A stretch of DNA of 64,000 nucleotides from Streptomyces sp. CB02414 (GCF_001905385.1 NZ_LIPF01000002.1:186001-250000), one strand, 5' to 3'. Counted from the stretch's first letter, positions 52,326-61,608 are shown. The notes: a model not told the origin generated them from the sequence alone. Translations and numbers: made by a program.

Positions 52326-55100
52326 ATGAAACAGCAGGGTGTGCACCCCGAGGACGCCGAGGGCACCTCTGACTCTTCGTCGCGCCCGGATGACTCCCCG
52401 TCCCGCCCGGACACCGCGGTCCCGGGCCGGTCGGCGACGGCGGCCGACCCCGACGACGTGGCCCACATCGACGAGGTGGAGGGCGACGAACCGCTGCTCC
52501 CCGCGCGCGTGCACCGTCCTTCCGACCTGATGCGACTCCTGGTGGGCGTGCTCGCCGTCGCCGTACTGCTGGCCGTCGCCGCGTTCGCGCACGGCACCAC
52601 CTCGGGTCTCGAACAGGACATCAGCAAGGGCACCGGACAGGCACCCGACCTGCTGATCAAGATCGCGGGGCTGGCCTCCAGCATCGCGATCCTCCTGGTG
52701 CCGGTCGCGTTCGCGATCGAGCGGCTGATCAAGCGGGACGGGCTGCGGATCGCCGACGGCGTGCTGGCGGCGGTCCTCGCGCACGGGGTGACCCTCGCCA
52801 CGGACCTGTGGGTCGCCAAGGCGGCCCCGGGCTCCATCCAGGAGGCGCTCACCCAGCCGTCGCCGGGCGACGTCCACGCGCTGACCGACCCCGTGCACGG
52901 CTACCTGGCGCCGGTCATCGCGTACATGACGGCCGTCGGCATGTCACGCAGGCCCCGGTGGCGTGCGGTGCTGTGGATCGTGCTGCTCCTCGACGCCTTC
53001 TCGATGCTCGTCACGGGCTACACGACACCCTTCTCGATCATCCTGACGGTCCTCATCGGCTGGACCGTGGCCTACGGCACGCTGTATTCGGTCGGCTCCC
53101 CCAACGTCCGCCCCACCGGCCGGACGCTGATGGCGGGCCTGCGGACCGTCGGGTTCCACCCCGTGACCGCCGCCCGCGAGGAGGTGGCGTCGGACACCGC
53201 GGAGACCGGTGACCGCGGCCGGCGCTACTTCGTCACCCTGGAGGACGGCCGGCCCCTGGACGTGACGGTGGTGGACCGGGAGCAGCAGGCCCAGGGCTTC
53301 TTCTACCGAGCGTGGCGCAATCTCACGCTGCGCGGCTTCGCCACCCGCAGCAGCCTCCCCTCGCTGCGCCAGGCACTGGAGCAGGAGGCGCTGCTCGCCT
53401 ACGCGGCGATCGCGGCCGGTGCCAACGCGCCCAAGCTGATCGCGACGTCCGAGCTGGGGCCCGACGCGGTGATGCTCGTCTACGAGCACACCGGCGGACG
53501 CACTCTCGACTCGCTGCCCGACGAGGAGATCACCGACGACCTGCTGCGGGGCGCCTGGGAGCAGGTACGGGCCCTGCAGTCCCGGCGTATCGCGCACCGC
53601 AGGCTGGTGGGCGACGCCATCCTGGTGGATCGTTCCGGCACAGTCATCCTCACCGACCTGCGCATCGGCGAGATCGCCGCCGGTGACCTGCTGCTGCGCA
53701 TGGACGTCTCCCAGCTCCTGGTGACGCTCGGCCTGAGGGTGGGTGCCGAACGCGCGGTCGCCTCGGCGGTGGCCGTGCTCGGCCCCGACGCCGTGGCGGA
53801 CTGCCTGCCGATGCTCCAGCCCATCGCGCTCAGCCGCTCCACCCGCGCGACCCTGCGCAGGCTCGGCCGGGAGCGCGCCCAGCGCGAACGTGAGGCCGTC
53901 CTGGAGTCGTCCCGGCAGGCGAAGCTCGCCCGCGCGGAGGCGGCGGGCGGCGATGACGCGCACCAGGCGCACGAGCAGACCGGCAGACCCGCCAAGTCCG
54001 CGAAACTCGAGAAGTCCGAGAAGAAGGCCGCGCGTGCCGAGCAACGGGCGGAGAAGCGGGCCGTGGACGAGGCGCTGGAGGAGGCACGCGAGGAGGACCT
54101 GCTCACGCAGATCCGGCACGCCGTGCTGCGCATCAGGCCGCAGGCCCCCGTCGAGCCGGCCCGGCTGGAGCGGGTGCGGCCACGTACGCTCATCAGCTTC
54201 ATCGCCGGGGCCATCGGGGCCTACTTCCTGCTGACGCAGCTCACGCACATCGAGTTCGGGCCGCTGATCGCGAACGCCCAGTGGGGCTGGGTCGCGGCGG
54301 CCGTGCTGTTCTCGGCGGCGAGCTACATCGCGGCGGCCATGGCCCTGCTGGGCTTCGTACCCGAGCGGGTGCCGTTCCTGCGGACCGTTGCCGCGCAGGT
54401 CGCCGGGTCGTTCGTGAAGATCGTCGCGCCCGCGGCGGTCGGCGGTGTCGCGCTGAACACCCGGTTCCTGCAGCGCGCGGGTGTGCGGCCGGGGCTCGCG
54501 GTGGCGAGTGTCGGCGCGTCGCAGCTGTTCGGGCTGGGCTGCCACATCCTGATGCTGCTGGCCTTCGGCTATCTGACCGGCACCGAGAAGACCCCGTCGC
54601 TGACCCCCTCCCGGACGGTCATCGCGGGCCTGCTGACGGTGGCGGTGCTCGTGCTCGTGGTGACCTCCGTGCCGTTCCTGCGGAAATTCGTCGTCACGCG
54701 CGTGCGGTCGCTCTTCGCCGGGGTCGTGCCGCGCATGCTGGACGTGCTGCAGCGGCCGCAGAAGCTGATCACCGGCATCGGCGGCATGCTGCTGCTCACC
54801 GCCTGCTTCGTGATGTGCCTGGACGCCTCCATCCGGGCCTTCGGCGACGAGTCGGCGTCGATCAGCCTGGTGAGCGTCGCGGTCGTCTTCCTGGCGGGCA
54901 ACGCACTGGGGTCCGCGGCACCGACGCCCGGCGGTGTGGGCGCGGTGGAGGCGACGCTGACGGTCGGCCTGATCGCCATGGGTTTGCCCAAGGAGGTCGC
55001 CGCACCCGCCGTACTGCTGTACCGGCTGCTCACGCTGTGGCTGCCGGTGCTCCCGGGCTGGCTGTTCTTCAACCACCTGACACGGAAAGAGGCGCTGTAG
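52326..55100 (+). CDS. Large membrane protein: kinase-like domain fused to MprF/LPG-synthase-type flippase region
   Basis: This 924-residue protein has an acidic N-terminus, about six membrane spans (70-250) and a cytoplasmic aminoglycoside-phosphotransferase/RIO-like domain (about 330-480; YEHTGGRTLDSLP, IAHRRLVGDAILVDRSGTVILTDL). A basic coiled-coil (about 510-590) precedes a C-terminal UPF0104/lysylphosphatidylglycerol-synthase membrane region with PTPGGVGAVEA. In the kinase-like domain the usual catalytic HxDxxxxN is changed to HRRLVGDAIL, so it may be inactive. The likely role is lipid or glycan handling at the membrane. The start ATG has AAGAGG close upstream; a GTG at 52302 is in frame. 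Confidence 0.83.
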   Translation: MKQQGVHPEDAEGTSDSSSRPDDSPSRPDTAVPGRSATAADPDDVAHIDEVEGDEPLLPARVHRPSDLMRLLVGVLAVAVLLAVAAFAHGTTSGLEQDISKGTGQAPDLLIKIAGLASSIAILLVPVAFAIERLIKRDGLRIADGVLAAVLAHGVTLATDLWVAKAAPGSIQEALTQPSPGDVHALTDPVHGYLAPVIAYMTAVGMSRRPRWRAVLWIVLLLDAFSMLVTGYTTPFSIILTVLIGWTVAYGTLYSVGSPNVRPTGRTLMAGLRTVGFHPVTAAREEVASDTAETGDRGRRYFVTLEDGRPLDVTVVDREQQAQGFFYRAWRNLTLRGFATRSSLPSLRQALEQEALLAYAAIAAGANAPKLIATSELGPDAVMLVYEHTGGRTLDSLPDEEITDDLLRGAWEQVRALQSRRIAHRRLVGDAILVDRSGTVILTDLRIGEIAAGDLLLRMDVSQLLVTLGLRVGAERAVASAVAVLGPDAVADCLPMLQPIALSRSTRATLRRLGRERAQREREAVLESSRQAKLARAEAAGGDDAHQAHEQTGRPAKSAKLEKSEKKAARAEQRAEKRAVDEALEEAREEDLLTQIRHAVLRIRPQAPVEPARLERVRPRTLISFIAGAIGAYFLLTQLTHIEFGPLIANAQWGWVAAAVLFSAASYIAAAMALLGFVPERVPFLRTVAAQVAGSFVKIVAPAAVGGVALNTRFLQRAGVRPGLAVASVGASQLFGLGCHILMLLAFGYLTGTEKTPSLTPSRTVIAGLLTVAVLVLVVTSVPFLRKFVVTRVRSLFAGVVPRMLDVLQRPQKLITGIGGMLLLTACFVMCLDASIRAFGDESASISLVSVAVVFLAGNALGSAAPTPGGVGAVEATLTVGLIAMGLPKEVAAPAVLLYRLLTLWLPVLPGWLFFNHLTRKEAL

Positions 55101-55214
55101 TGCTCCGGTGAGCGCTCCGTGACGCGGCACACGGCAGGCGCCGGCGAGCACGCGGCATACCTCGTACGGCTCGTGCCCCGAGCGCGCGGCCAGGCGCGGC
55201 CGCACGATGGACGC

Positions 55215-56780
55215 ATGCCGAATCCATCCCGGCTGCGCGCCGCCGCCCTGGCCTCCGCTGCCTCCGTGGTCATGTGCACCACCCTCCTGTCCGGCTGCAG
55301 CGACGACTCCGGGAGCGGCACCGAGGGGAACGACGACCTGGCGGCCCAGAAGCTCGACTGGAAGGACTGTCCGGCTCCTTCCGAGGCCGAGGGCGGCGGT
55401 GCCGCGCCCTCTCCGCTGCCGGACGGGGACGAGTGGCAGTGCGCCACCATGAAGGCGCCGCTCGACTGGGACGATCCCCAGGGCGACACGATCGGCCTCG
55501 CGCTGATCCGGGCCGAGTCCAGCGGCCCGGCCGACCGGCGGATCGGATCGCTCGTCTTCAACTTCGGCGGCCCGGGCGGCTCGGGCGTCACCACGCTGCC
55601 CGCCTTCGGCCAGGACTACGCGAAACTGCGCACCCGCTACGACCTGGTCAGCTTCGACCCGCGCGGCGTCGGCCGCAGCGCCCCCGTGGAATGCCTGGAC
55701 GACAAACAGCTCGACACCTACTTCCAGCAGGACGCCACCCCCGACGACGCCGCCGAGCGCCGGGAACTGGTGGACAACACGGAGGACTTCAACGCCGCCT
55801 GCGAGAAGCACTCCAAGAGGGTGCTGCCACACGTGGCCACGACCGACGCGGCCCGCGACATGGACCTGATGCGCCAGGTCCTCGGCGACGAGAAGCTGCA
55901 CTACTTCGGCATCTCCTACGGCACCGAACTCGGCGGTGTCTACGCCCACCTGTTCCCGAAGCATGTGGGGCGCGCCGTCTTCGACGCGGTCGTCGACCCG
56001 ACCGAGACCCCGGAACAGGGCTCACTGGGGCAGGCCGAGGGCTTCCAGCTCGCCCTCGACAACTTCGCCGAGGACTGCGTCTCGAAGACCGAGGAATGCC
56101 CCGTCGGGGACAGCGCCCAGGACGTCAAGGACCGCATCGCCCGGCTGTTGAAGGACCTCGACAGCAGGCCGATCCCCGGCATCTTCCCGCGCGAACTCAC
56201 CCAGACCGCCGCCACCGGTGGCATCGCCCAGTCGCTCTACTCGAAGGACTTCTGGGAATACCTGACCGAGGGTCTCGTGCAGGCGTACGACGGTGACGGC
56301 ACGATCCTCATGGCGCTGTCGGACTCGCTGAACGGACGCAACGAGAACGGCCAGTACAGCAACATCACCGCTGCCAACGTTGCCATCAACTGCGCCGACG
56401 ACAAGCCGCGGTACGACCCCGCGTACGTGGAGAGCAAGCTGCCCGAGTTCCGGAAGGCCTCGCCGGTGTTCGGCGACTACCTCGCCTGGTCCATGCTCAG
56501 CTGCACCGACTGGCCGGTGCCCGGAGCCGCCGACCACCCCGACGTCAGCGCGCCCGGTGCGGCTCCGATCCTCGTGATCGGCAACACCGGTGACCCCGCG
56601 ACTCCCTATGAGGGTGCCGGGAGGATGGTGGAGGCCCTGGGCAAGGGCGTCGGCGTGGAACTGACCTACAGGGGTCAGGGGCACGGCGCCTACGACAGCA
56701 AGAACAAATGCGTGCAGGACGCCGTCCACGGCTACCTGCTGGACGGCGAGGTCCCGGCCGCCGGCACGGTCTGCTCCTGA
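55215..56780 (+). CDS. Secreted S33-family lipoprotein peptidase (SlpD/E, tripeptidyl-aminopeptidase type), copy 1
   Basis: This 521-residue alpha/beta-hydrolase peptidase has a lipoprotein signal ending LLSGC with the lipidated Cys28. Catalytic Ser234 is in GISYGTELG, Asp460 in GNTGDPATPY and His490 in GQGHGAYD; the oxyanion loop is GGPGGSG (118-124). A TAP-like C-terminal domain closes the fold. Such enzymes release tripeptides or amino acids from peptides outside the cell. A paralogue follows in tandem. Confidence 0.92.
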   Translation: MPNPSRLRAAALASAASVVMCTTLLSGCSDDSGSGTEGNDDLAAQKLDWKDCPAPSEAEGGGAAPSPLPDGDEWQCATMKAPLDWDDPQGDTIGLALIRAESSGPADRRIGSLVFNFGGPGGSGVTTLPAFGQDYAKLRTRYDLVSFDPRGVGRSAPVECLDDKQLDTYFQQDATPDDAAERRELVDNTEDFNAACEKHSKRVLPHVATTDAARDMDLMRQVLGDEKLHYFGISYGTELGGVYAHLFPKHVGRAVFDAVVDPTETPEQGSLGQAEGFQLALDNFAEDCVSKTEECPVGDSAQDVKDRIARLLKDLDSRPIPGIFPRELTQTAATGGIAQSLYSKDFWEYLTEGLVQAYDGDGTILMALSDSLNGRNENGQYSNITAANVAINCADDKPRYDPAYVESKLPEFRKASPVFGDYLAWSMLSCTDWPVPGAADHPDVSAPGAAPILVIGNTGDPATPYEGAGRMVEALGKGVGVELTYRGQGHGAYDSKNKCVQDAVHGYLLDGEVPAAGTVCS

Positions 56781-56933
56781 CCTCTCCCGCGCCCGACGAT
56801 CAGCATCCAGATCGAGCGAACGTGCAGGTCAGAGGGTTACCCACAGGGCGCGGCAGGCTCAGCGCACTCCGCCTACCATGGCATGACCGCCATCCGCCGC
56901 ACGGCGCGGACGGCTCGCGAGAGGGGGAGAGTG

Positions 56934-58475
56934 ATGACGCGTCTCGTACGGTGGACGGCTCTGACGGCCGCCGCGACACTGCTGACGGCAGGCTGCAGTG
57001 GCGGCTCGTCCGGAGAGGACGAGGGCGGCGGAGGAACGGACAGCCCCCGGCCTTCGGCGGCAGCGCCGTCGGGAGTGCCCGAGTCGCTGGCCTCCCAGGA
57101 ACTCGACTGGGGCCGTTGCAAGGGCACCGCGGACTCCCCCGCCCCTGACGGCGACTGGCAGTGCGCCATGCTCAAGGCGCCGTTGAACTGGGCCGAGCCG
57201 GACGGCGACACGATCGACCTGGCGTTGATCCGGGCGAGGGCCACCGGCGACGAGCGCATCGGCTCCCTGCTGTTCAACTTCGGGGGCCCCGGCGGCTCGG
57301 GCGTCTCCATGATGCCGTCCTACGCCGACACGGTCTCCTCCCTGCACGAGCGGTACGACCTGGTGAGCTGGGACCCGCGCGGGGTAGCCGCCAGCCAGGG
57401 CATCCGCTGCCGCGGCGACGAGGCGATCGAGGACGCCGAGTCGGTGGACTCCACGCCGGACACCACCGCCGAGGAACAGGCGTATCTGAAGGACGCCGCC
57501 GACTTCGGCAAGGGCTGCCAGAAGTCCGCCGGCGACCTGATGTCACACGTGTCGACCACGGACACCGCCCGCGACATGGACCTGATGCGACACGTTCTGG
57601 GCGACGCGAAGATGCACTACTTCGGCATCTCCTACGGCACCGAACTCGGCGGCGTCTACGCCCACCTGTTCCCGAAGCACGTGGGCCGCATGACCCTGGA
57701 CGCCGTCGTGGACCCGACCGCCGACACGATCGGCCACGCCGAGAACCAGGCCCGGGGCTTCCAGCGCGCCCTGGACGACTACCTGAAGTCCACCGGGCAG
57801 GACCCCAAGCAGGGGTCTCGGGAAATCGCCGACCTGCTGGAGCGGCTCGACGCCGAGCCGCTGCCGACGTCGCCACCGGGACGCGAGCTGACGCAGACCC
57901 TTGCCCTCACGGGCATCGTCCTGCCCCTCTACAGCAAGTCCGGCTGGCCGGCCCTGACCAGTGCGCTGGCGGCCGCCGAGGAGGGCGACGGCTCGGAACT
58001 GCTGGCACTCGCCGACGGTTACAACGAGCGCGACCCGTCGGGGCACTACGGCACGACGACCCACTCGCAGCGGGTCATATCGTGCCTGGACGACAAGCAG
58101 CGGCCGACCCTGGAGGAGACGAAGAAGCTGCTGCCGGAGTTCGAGGAGATCTCCCCCGTCTTCGGGCCCTTCCTCGGCTGGGACACGGCCGGCTGGTGCC
58201 ACGACTGGCCGGTGCCCGGTCAGCACGAAACCCCGGAGGTGAGCGCGCCCGGTGCGGCTCCGGTCCTGGTGGTCGGCAACACCGGGGACCCGGCCACGCC
58301 TTACGAGGGCGCCCGCAGGATGGCGGACGAGCTGGGCGAGGACGTGGGTGTGGTCCTCACCTGGAAGGGCGAGGGGCACGGGGCGTACGGGAGCGGGAGC
58401 GACTGTGTCGACTCCGCCGTGGACGCCTATCTGCTGAAGGGCACGGTGCCGGAGGACGGCAAGATCTGCTCATGA
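56934..58475 (+). CDS. Secreted S33-family lipoprotein peptidase, copy 2
   Basis: This 513-residue tandem paralogue of the preceding gene has a lipobox ending LLTAGC with Cys21. The same GGPGGSG oxyanion loop, GISYGTELGG nucleophile elbow, GNTGDPATPY Asp and GEGHGAYG His are present. GGGGGAGA lies before the ATG (a GTG one codon upstream is possible). The two copies are about 150 bp apart and clearly arose by duplication. Confidence 0.92.
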   Translation: MTRLVRWTALTAAATLLTAGCSGGSSGEDEGGGGTDSPRPSAAAPSGVPESLASQELDWGRCKGTADSPAPDGDWQCAMLKAPLNWAEPDGDTIDLALIRARATGDERIGSLLFNFGGPGGSGVSMMPSYADTVSSLHERYDLVSWDPRGVAASQGIRCRGDEAIEDAESVDSTPDTTAEEQAYLKDAADFGKGCQKSAGDLMSHVSTTDTARDMDLMRHVLGDAKMHYFGISYGTELGGVYAHLFPKHVGRMTLDAVVDPTADTIGHAENQARGFQRALDDYLKSTGQDPKQGSREIADLLERLDAEPLPTSPPGRELTQTLALTGIVLPLYSKSGWPALTSALAAAEEGDGSELLALADGYNERDPSGHYGTTTHSQRVISCLDDKQRPTLEETKKLLPEFEEISPVFGPFLGWDTAGWCHDWPVPGQHETPEVSAPGAAPVLVVGNTGDPATPYEGARRMADELGEDVGVVLTWKGEGHGAYGSGSDCVDSAVDAYLLKGTVPEDGKICS

Positions 58476-58477
58476 CG

Positions 58478-58522
58478 ACGGCGGGGGCTCCGGGCACCTG
58501 CGGTGCGCGAAACCCCCGCCGT
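58478..58522. terminator. Terminator between the S33 pair and moeZ
   Basis: ACGGCGGGGG and CCCCCGCCGT pair perfectly across a 25-nt loop that itself folds (GCACC/GGTGC). It lies between convergent genes ending at 58475 and 58562. Confidence 0.75.
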
Positions 58523-58561
58523 ACGGGAAGCGTGGCCGTTGCCCGGCCTGCCGTGGCCCGG

Positions 58562-59740
58562 TCAGTAGACGGGCTTCTCCGGCTCGATCTGGTTGACCCA
58601 GCCGATCACGCCGCCGCCGACGTGGACGGCGTCGGAGAAGCCGGCGGACTTGAGGACCGCGAGGACTTCCGCACTTCGGACACCCGTCTTGCAGTTCAAG
58701 ACAATCTTCTTGTCCTGCGGGAGGCTCTCCAGGGCGGAGCCCATGAGGAACTCGTTCTTGGGGATCAGCCGGGCGCCCGGGATGGAGACGATCTCGAACT
58801 CGTTCGGCTCGCGGACGTCGATGAGCTCGATGCTCTCGCCGTCGTCGATCCACTCCTTGAGCTGCTTGGGAGTGATCGTGGAGTCGGCGGCCGCCGCCTG
58901 GGCCTCTTCGGAGACGACGCCGCAGAAGGCCTCGTAGTCGATGAGCTCGGTGACGGTCGGGTTCTCGCCGCAGACCGCGCAGTCGGGGTCCTTGCGGACC
59001 TTGACCTGGCGGTACTGCATCTCCAGGGCGTCGTAGATCATCAGGCGACCGACCAGCGGCTCGCCGATGCCCGCGAGGAGCTTGATGGCCTCGTTGGTCT
59101 GGATGGAGCCGATGGACGCGCAGAGCACGCCCAGGACGCCGCCCTCGGCGCAGGAGGGGACCATGCCGGGGGGCGGGGGCTCCGGGTAGAGGCAGCGGTA
59201 GCAGGGGCCGTGCTCGGACCAGAAGACGGAGGCCTGTCCGTCGAAGCGGTAGATCGAGCCCCAGACGTAGGGCTTGTTGAGCAGCACGCAGGCGTCGTTG
59301 ACCAGGTAGCGGGTCGCGAAGTTGTCCGTGCCGTCGACGATCAGGTCGTACTGGGCGAAGATGTCCATCACGTTGTCGGCCTCGAGCCGCTCCTGGTGAA
59401 GGATCACGTCCACGTACGGGTTGATGCCCTTGATCGTGTCACGGGCGGACTCGGCCTTGGGACGGCCGATGTCGGCCTGGCTGTGGATGACCTGACGCTG
59501 CAGGTTGGACTCGTCGACCTCGTCGAACTCGATGATGCCGAGCGTGCCGACACCGGCTGCCGCCAGGTACATCAGGGTCGGCGAGCCGAGGCCGCCCGCG
59601 CCCACGGCGAGCACCTTCGCGTTCTTCAGCCGCTTCTGCCCGTCCATCCCCACGTCGGGGATGATCAGGTGGCGGGAGTACCTGCGGACCTCGTCTACGG
59701 TGAGCTCGGCGGCCGGCTCGACCAGGGGTGGCAGCGACAC
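58562..59740 (-). CDS. moeZ: MoeZ/MoeB-type adenylyltransferase-sulfurtransferase
   Basis: This 392-residue fusion has an E1-like adenylation domain (GAGGLGS at 47-53, DESNLQRQ, zinc cysteines C180, C183, C254, C257) and a C-terminal rhodanese domain with active-site Cys350 (NCKTGVRS). It activates the C-terminal Gly of ubiquitin-like sulfur carriers and loads sulfur on them. In Streptomyces one MoeZ serves molybdopterin, thiamin, cysteine and secondary-metabolite sulfur carriers. The GTG start has GGAG five bases upstream. The promoter is an exact SigR site. Confidence 0.95.
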   Translation of the reverse strand: MSLPPLVEPAAELTVDEVRRYSRHLIIPDVGMDGQKRLKNAKVLAVGAGGLGSPTLMYLAAAGVGTLGIIEFDEVDESNLQRQVIHSQADIGRPKAESARDTIKGINPYVDVILHQERLEADNVMDIFAQYDLIVDGTDNFATRYLVNDACVLLNKPYVWGSIYRFDGQASVFWSEHGPCYRCLYPEPPPPGMVPSCAEGGVLGVLCASIGSIQTNEAIKLLAGIGEPLVGRLMIYDALEMQYRQVKVRKDPDCAVCGENPTVTELIDYEAFCGVVSEEAQAAAADSTITPKQLKEWIDDGESIELIDVREPNEFEIVSIPGARLIPKNEFLMGSALESLPQDKKIVLNCKTGVRSAEVLAVLKSAGFSDAVHVGGGVIGWVNQIEPEKPVY

Positions 59741-59784
59741 GGGGACTCCGTTTGTCGGTCAGTAATTACGGTTGTTCTCCTCGC

Positions 59785-59810
59785 AACACTGCCACGGCCT
59801 TTTTCATTCC
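59785..59810 (-). promoter_or_regulatory. SigR promoter of moeZ
   Basis: On the minus strand GGAAT (59806-59810), 18 nt and GTT (59785-59787) give the exact SigR consensus, 45 bp before the moeZ GTG. The -35 overlaps the stop region of the upstream spherulin-4 gene, so moeZ can be uncoupled from that operon under thiol stress. Confidence 0.92.
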
Positions 59811-60562
59811 GAGACACCCGTCCCGATACGCGAGACGATTTCGTCCCAGTAGCCGGGCATCGTCTCCCAGGGGTCCACCCTGCCGCCCCCTCCGCCCCGG
59901 TCGGTGCGGTCGGTGAACCAGATCGTCGCGGCGCCCTGCCAGCGGGCGATGCGCAGCGCTTCCTCCAGGTGTCCGCGAGGCACTCCGTGGACGAAGTGGC
60001 AGAAGCGCTCGGGCGGGTAGTCGGCGCTCCACTCGGCCGCCTGCGACCAGCGGTAGTCGCTCCAGGCGCCCGAGAAGGTCACCAGTTGGTCGGCGTTCTC
60101 CGCGTACCCGGGGTGGGGGTGGGTGCCGTGGCCGAGCACGATATGGGCGTCGTCACGGATCACCCGCAGGGTGCTGATCGTGCGGCGGACCTCGGGGAGC
60201 GCGGCCCGTCCGGAGGGGCAGCGGTCGAGGAGGAAGCCGTCGACCCGGTACCAGTCGAGGTGGCGGTGCGCGTCGGAGATCAGCTCGCCGAAGCTCCGGG
60301 CTCCGTACGCGGCGTCGAGGTGGCCGAGGACGCGGACCCCCGCGTTGCGCAGCCGGCCGGCGGCCTCCAGGCAGTGCGGGTCGGGGTGGGCTCCGGGGCC
60401 GTCGGCGACGTTCAGCACGACCCAGTGCAGGGGAGTACCGGGCCAGGCCAGCTCCGCCCACTCGCCGGGGGCGACGAGGGGGTGGGCCAGCCCCGGAATG
60501 CCGAGGCCGGTACGGACGCCGGTGCTCGCGGTGCCCGCTGCGGTGCTGGTCAGATACGGCAT
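59804..60562 (-). CDS. Spherulin-4 / GH135-like glycosidase-fold protein
   Basis: This 252-residue protein has the spherulation-specific family 4 fold (TIM barrel): GIPGLAHPLVAPGEWAELA, WVVLNVADGPG, VLGHLDAAYGAR, YRVDGFLLDRCPS, VLGHGTHPHPGY. The characterised fungal member Sph3 (GH135) cleaves alpha-1,4-linked GalNAc in galactosaminogalactan. No signal peptide is visible, so it may act inside the cell or be exported by an unknown route. It overlaps the epimerase gene by 13 bp and belongs to the same operon as the glycosyltransferase. Confidence 0.82.
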   Translation of the reverse strand: MPYLTSTAAGTASTGVRTGLGIPGLAHPLVAPGEWAELAWPGTPLHWVVLNVADGPGAHPDPHCLEAAGRLRNAGVRVLGHLDAAYGARSFGELISDAHRHLDWYRVDGFLLDRCPSGRAALPEVRRTISTLRVIRDDAHIVLGHGTHPHPGYAENADQLVTFSGAWSDYRWSQAAEWSADYPPERFCHFVHGVPRGHLEEALRIARWQGAATIWFTDRTDRGGGGGRVDPWETMPGYWDEIVSRIGTGVSE

Positions 60563-61608
60563 GCCGCCTCCATCCAGATATCGGCGAGGGATTCCTCGAG
60601 CGCGATCCTGGGCCGCCAGCCGAGCCGGTCGCGTGCGGTGCGCACATCGGCCTGCTGCCAGCTGCCGCAGCCGTCCGGGTAGGGGTAGGCCACCGGGGCC
60701 ACGTGCTCGGCGTCGGCGCGCTCGCCGCGGTGCCCGAGGGGCTCGGGGCGATGATGGCCGAGGGCGTCGGCGCGGTGGTGGCCGAGGGCGTCGACACGGT
60801 GGCCGACGGATTCGGTGCGCGGGTGGCCGATGGCCGGCCGGAGCGCGCCGGGCGGGCCGTCGAGTTCGTGCAGGGCACCGCCGTAGCCGGCCACGCGGGC
60901 GAGGGTCGCGGCGGCGTCGCGCAGCCGTACGGCACGGCCGGAACCGATGTTGATGACGCCCTGCGCCGCGGAGAGCGAGGCGGCGTGCACGGCGCGGGCG
61001 ACGTCGCGGACGTCGATGAAGTCACGCTGCGCACCGAGGCCACCGAGCCTCAGCTCGCCGTCACCGGACTGCATCGCGCGGCGCATGGCCTCGGCGAGTC
61101 GGCCCAGCGGGGAGCCCGCGGGTGTGCCGGGGCCGGCGGGTGAGAAGACGCGGAGGACGACGGCGTCCAGGCCGGAGCCGAGGACGAGTTCGGTGGCGGC
61201 GAGTTTGCTGACGCCGTAGGGGCCGCCGGGGCGGGGCACGGCATCCTCCGCGGTGGAGGAGCCGGGCTGGCTGGGCCCGTACTCGGCGCTGCACCCGACC
61301 TGCACCAGCCGGGCGCCGCAGCCGCTGCGACGGAGGGCCTCGCAGACGGTGGCGACGGCGACGGTGTTGTGCCGGGTGAGGTCACGCGCGCCGCCCCGGG
61401 TGGCCCCCGCACAGTTGACGACGACGCCGGGGTGGACGGCATCGAGGAAGCGGGTGAGGGCGCCCGGGCTGCCGCTGGCGAGGTCGAAACGGACGTCGGC
61501 GTCGTCGCCGCGGCCCAGCGCGGTGAGCTGGACGGCCGGGTCGGCGAGCAGGCGTTCGGCGACGAAGCGGCCGATGTAGCCGTTGGCTCCGATCAGCAGG
61601 ACTCTCAT
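60550..61608 (-). CDS. NAD-dependent sugar epimerase/dehydratase with repeat insertion
   Basis: This 352-residue extended SDR has GANGYIG (7-13), VQVGCSAEYG and the catalytic pair Tyr131/Lys135 (YGVSK). It should convert a nucleotide sugar, perhaps a UDP-HexNAc C4 epimerisation. Between the fold core and the C-terminal GWRPRIALEESLADIW segment lies a His/Arg-rich stretch of five 7-8-residue repeats (GHHRADAL type, residues 261-298). Neighbouring genes point to exopolysaccharide synthesis. Confidence 0.85.
   Translation of the reverse strand: MRVLLIGANGYIGRFVAERLLADPAVQLTALGRGDDADVRFDLASGSPGALTRFLDAVHPGVVVNCAGATRGGARDLTRHNTVAVATVCEALRRSGCGARLVQVGCSAEYGPSQPGSSTAEDAVPRPGGPYGVSKLAATELVLGSGLDAVVLRVFSPAGPGTPAGSPLGRLAEAMRRAMQSGDGELRLGGLGAQRDFIDVRDVARAVHAASLSAAQGVINIGSGRAVRLRDAAATLARVAGYGGALHELDGPPGALRPAIGHPRTESVGHRVDALGHHRADALGHHRPEPLGHRGERADAEHVAPVAYPYPDGCGSWQQADVRTARDRLGWRPRIALEESLADIWMEAACRI
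60715..60828 (-). repeat. 24-bp tandem repeats in the epimerase gene
   Basis: About five copies of a 24-bp unit (one of 21 bp) encode GHHRADAL-type octapeptides near the C-terminus. The reading frame is kept throughout. Confidence 0.82.

Noticed and set aside
56832..56842. Third DnaA box (TTACCCACA) upstream of the second S33 peptidase gene
   Set aside because: It departs from the Streptomyces consensus and is isolated; chance is more likely.
59804..60562. Calling the spherulin-4 protein a secreted glycosidase
   Set aside because: The N-terminus is neither hydrophobic nor basic enough for a signal peptide, so secretion is not supported by the sequence.
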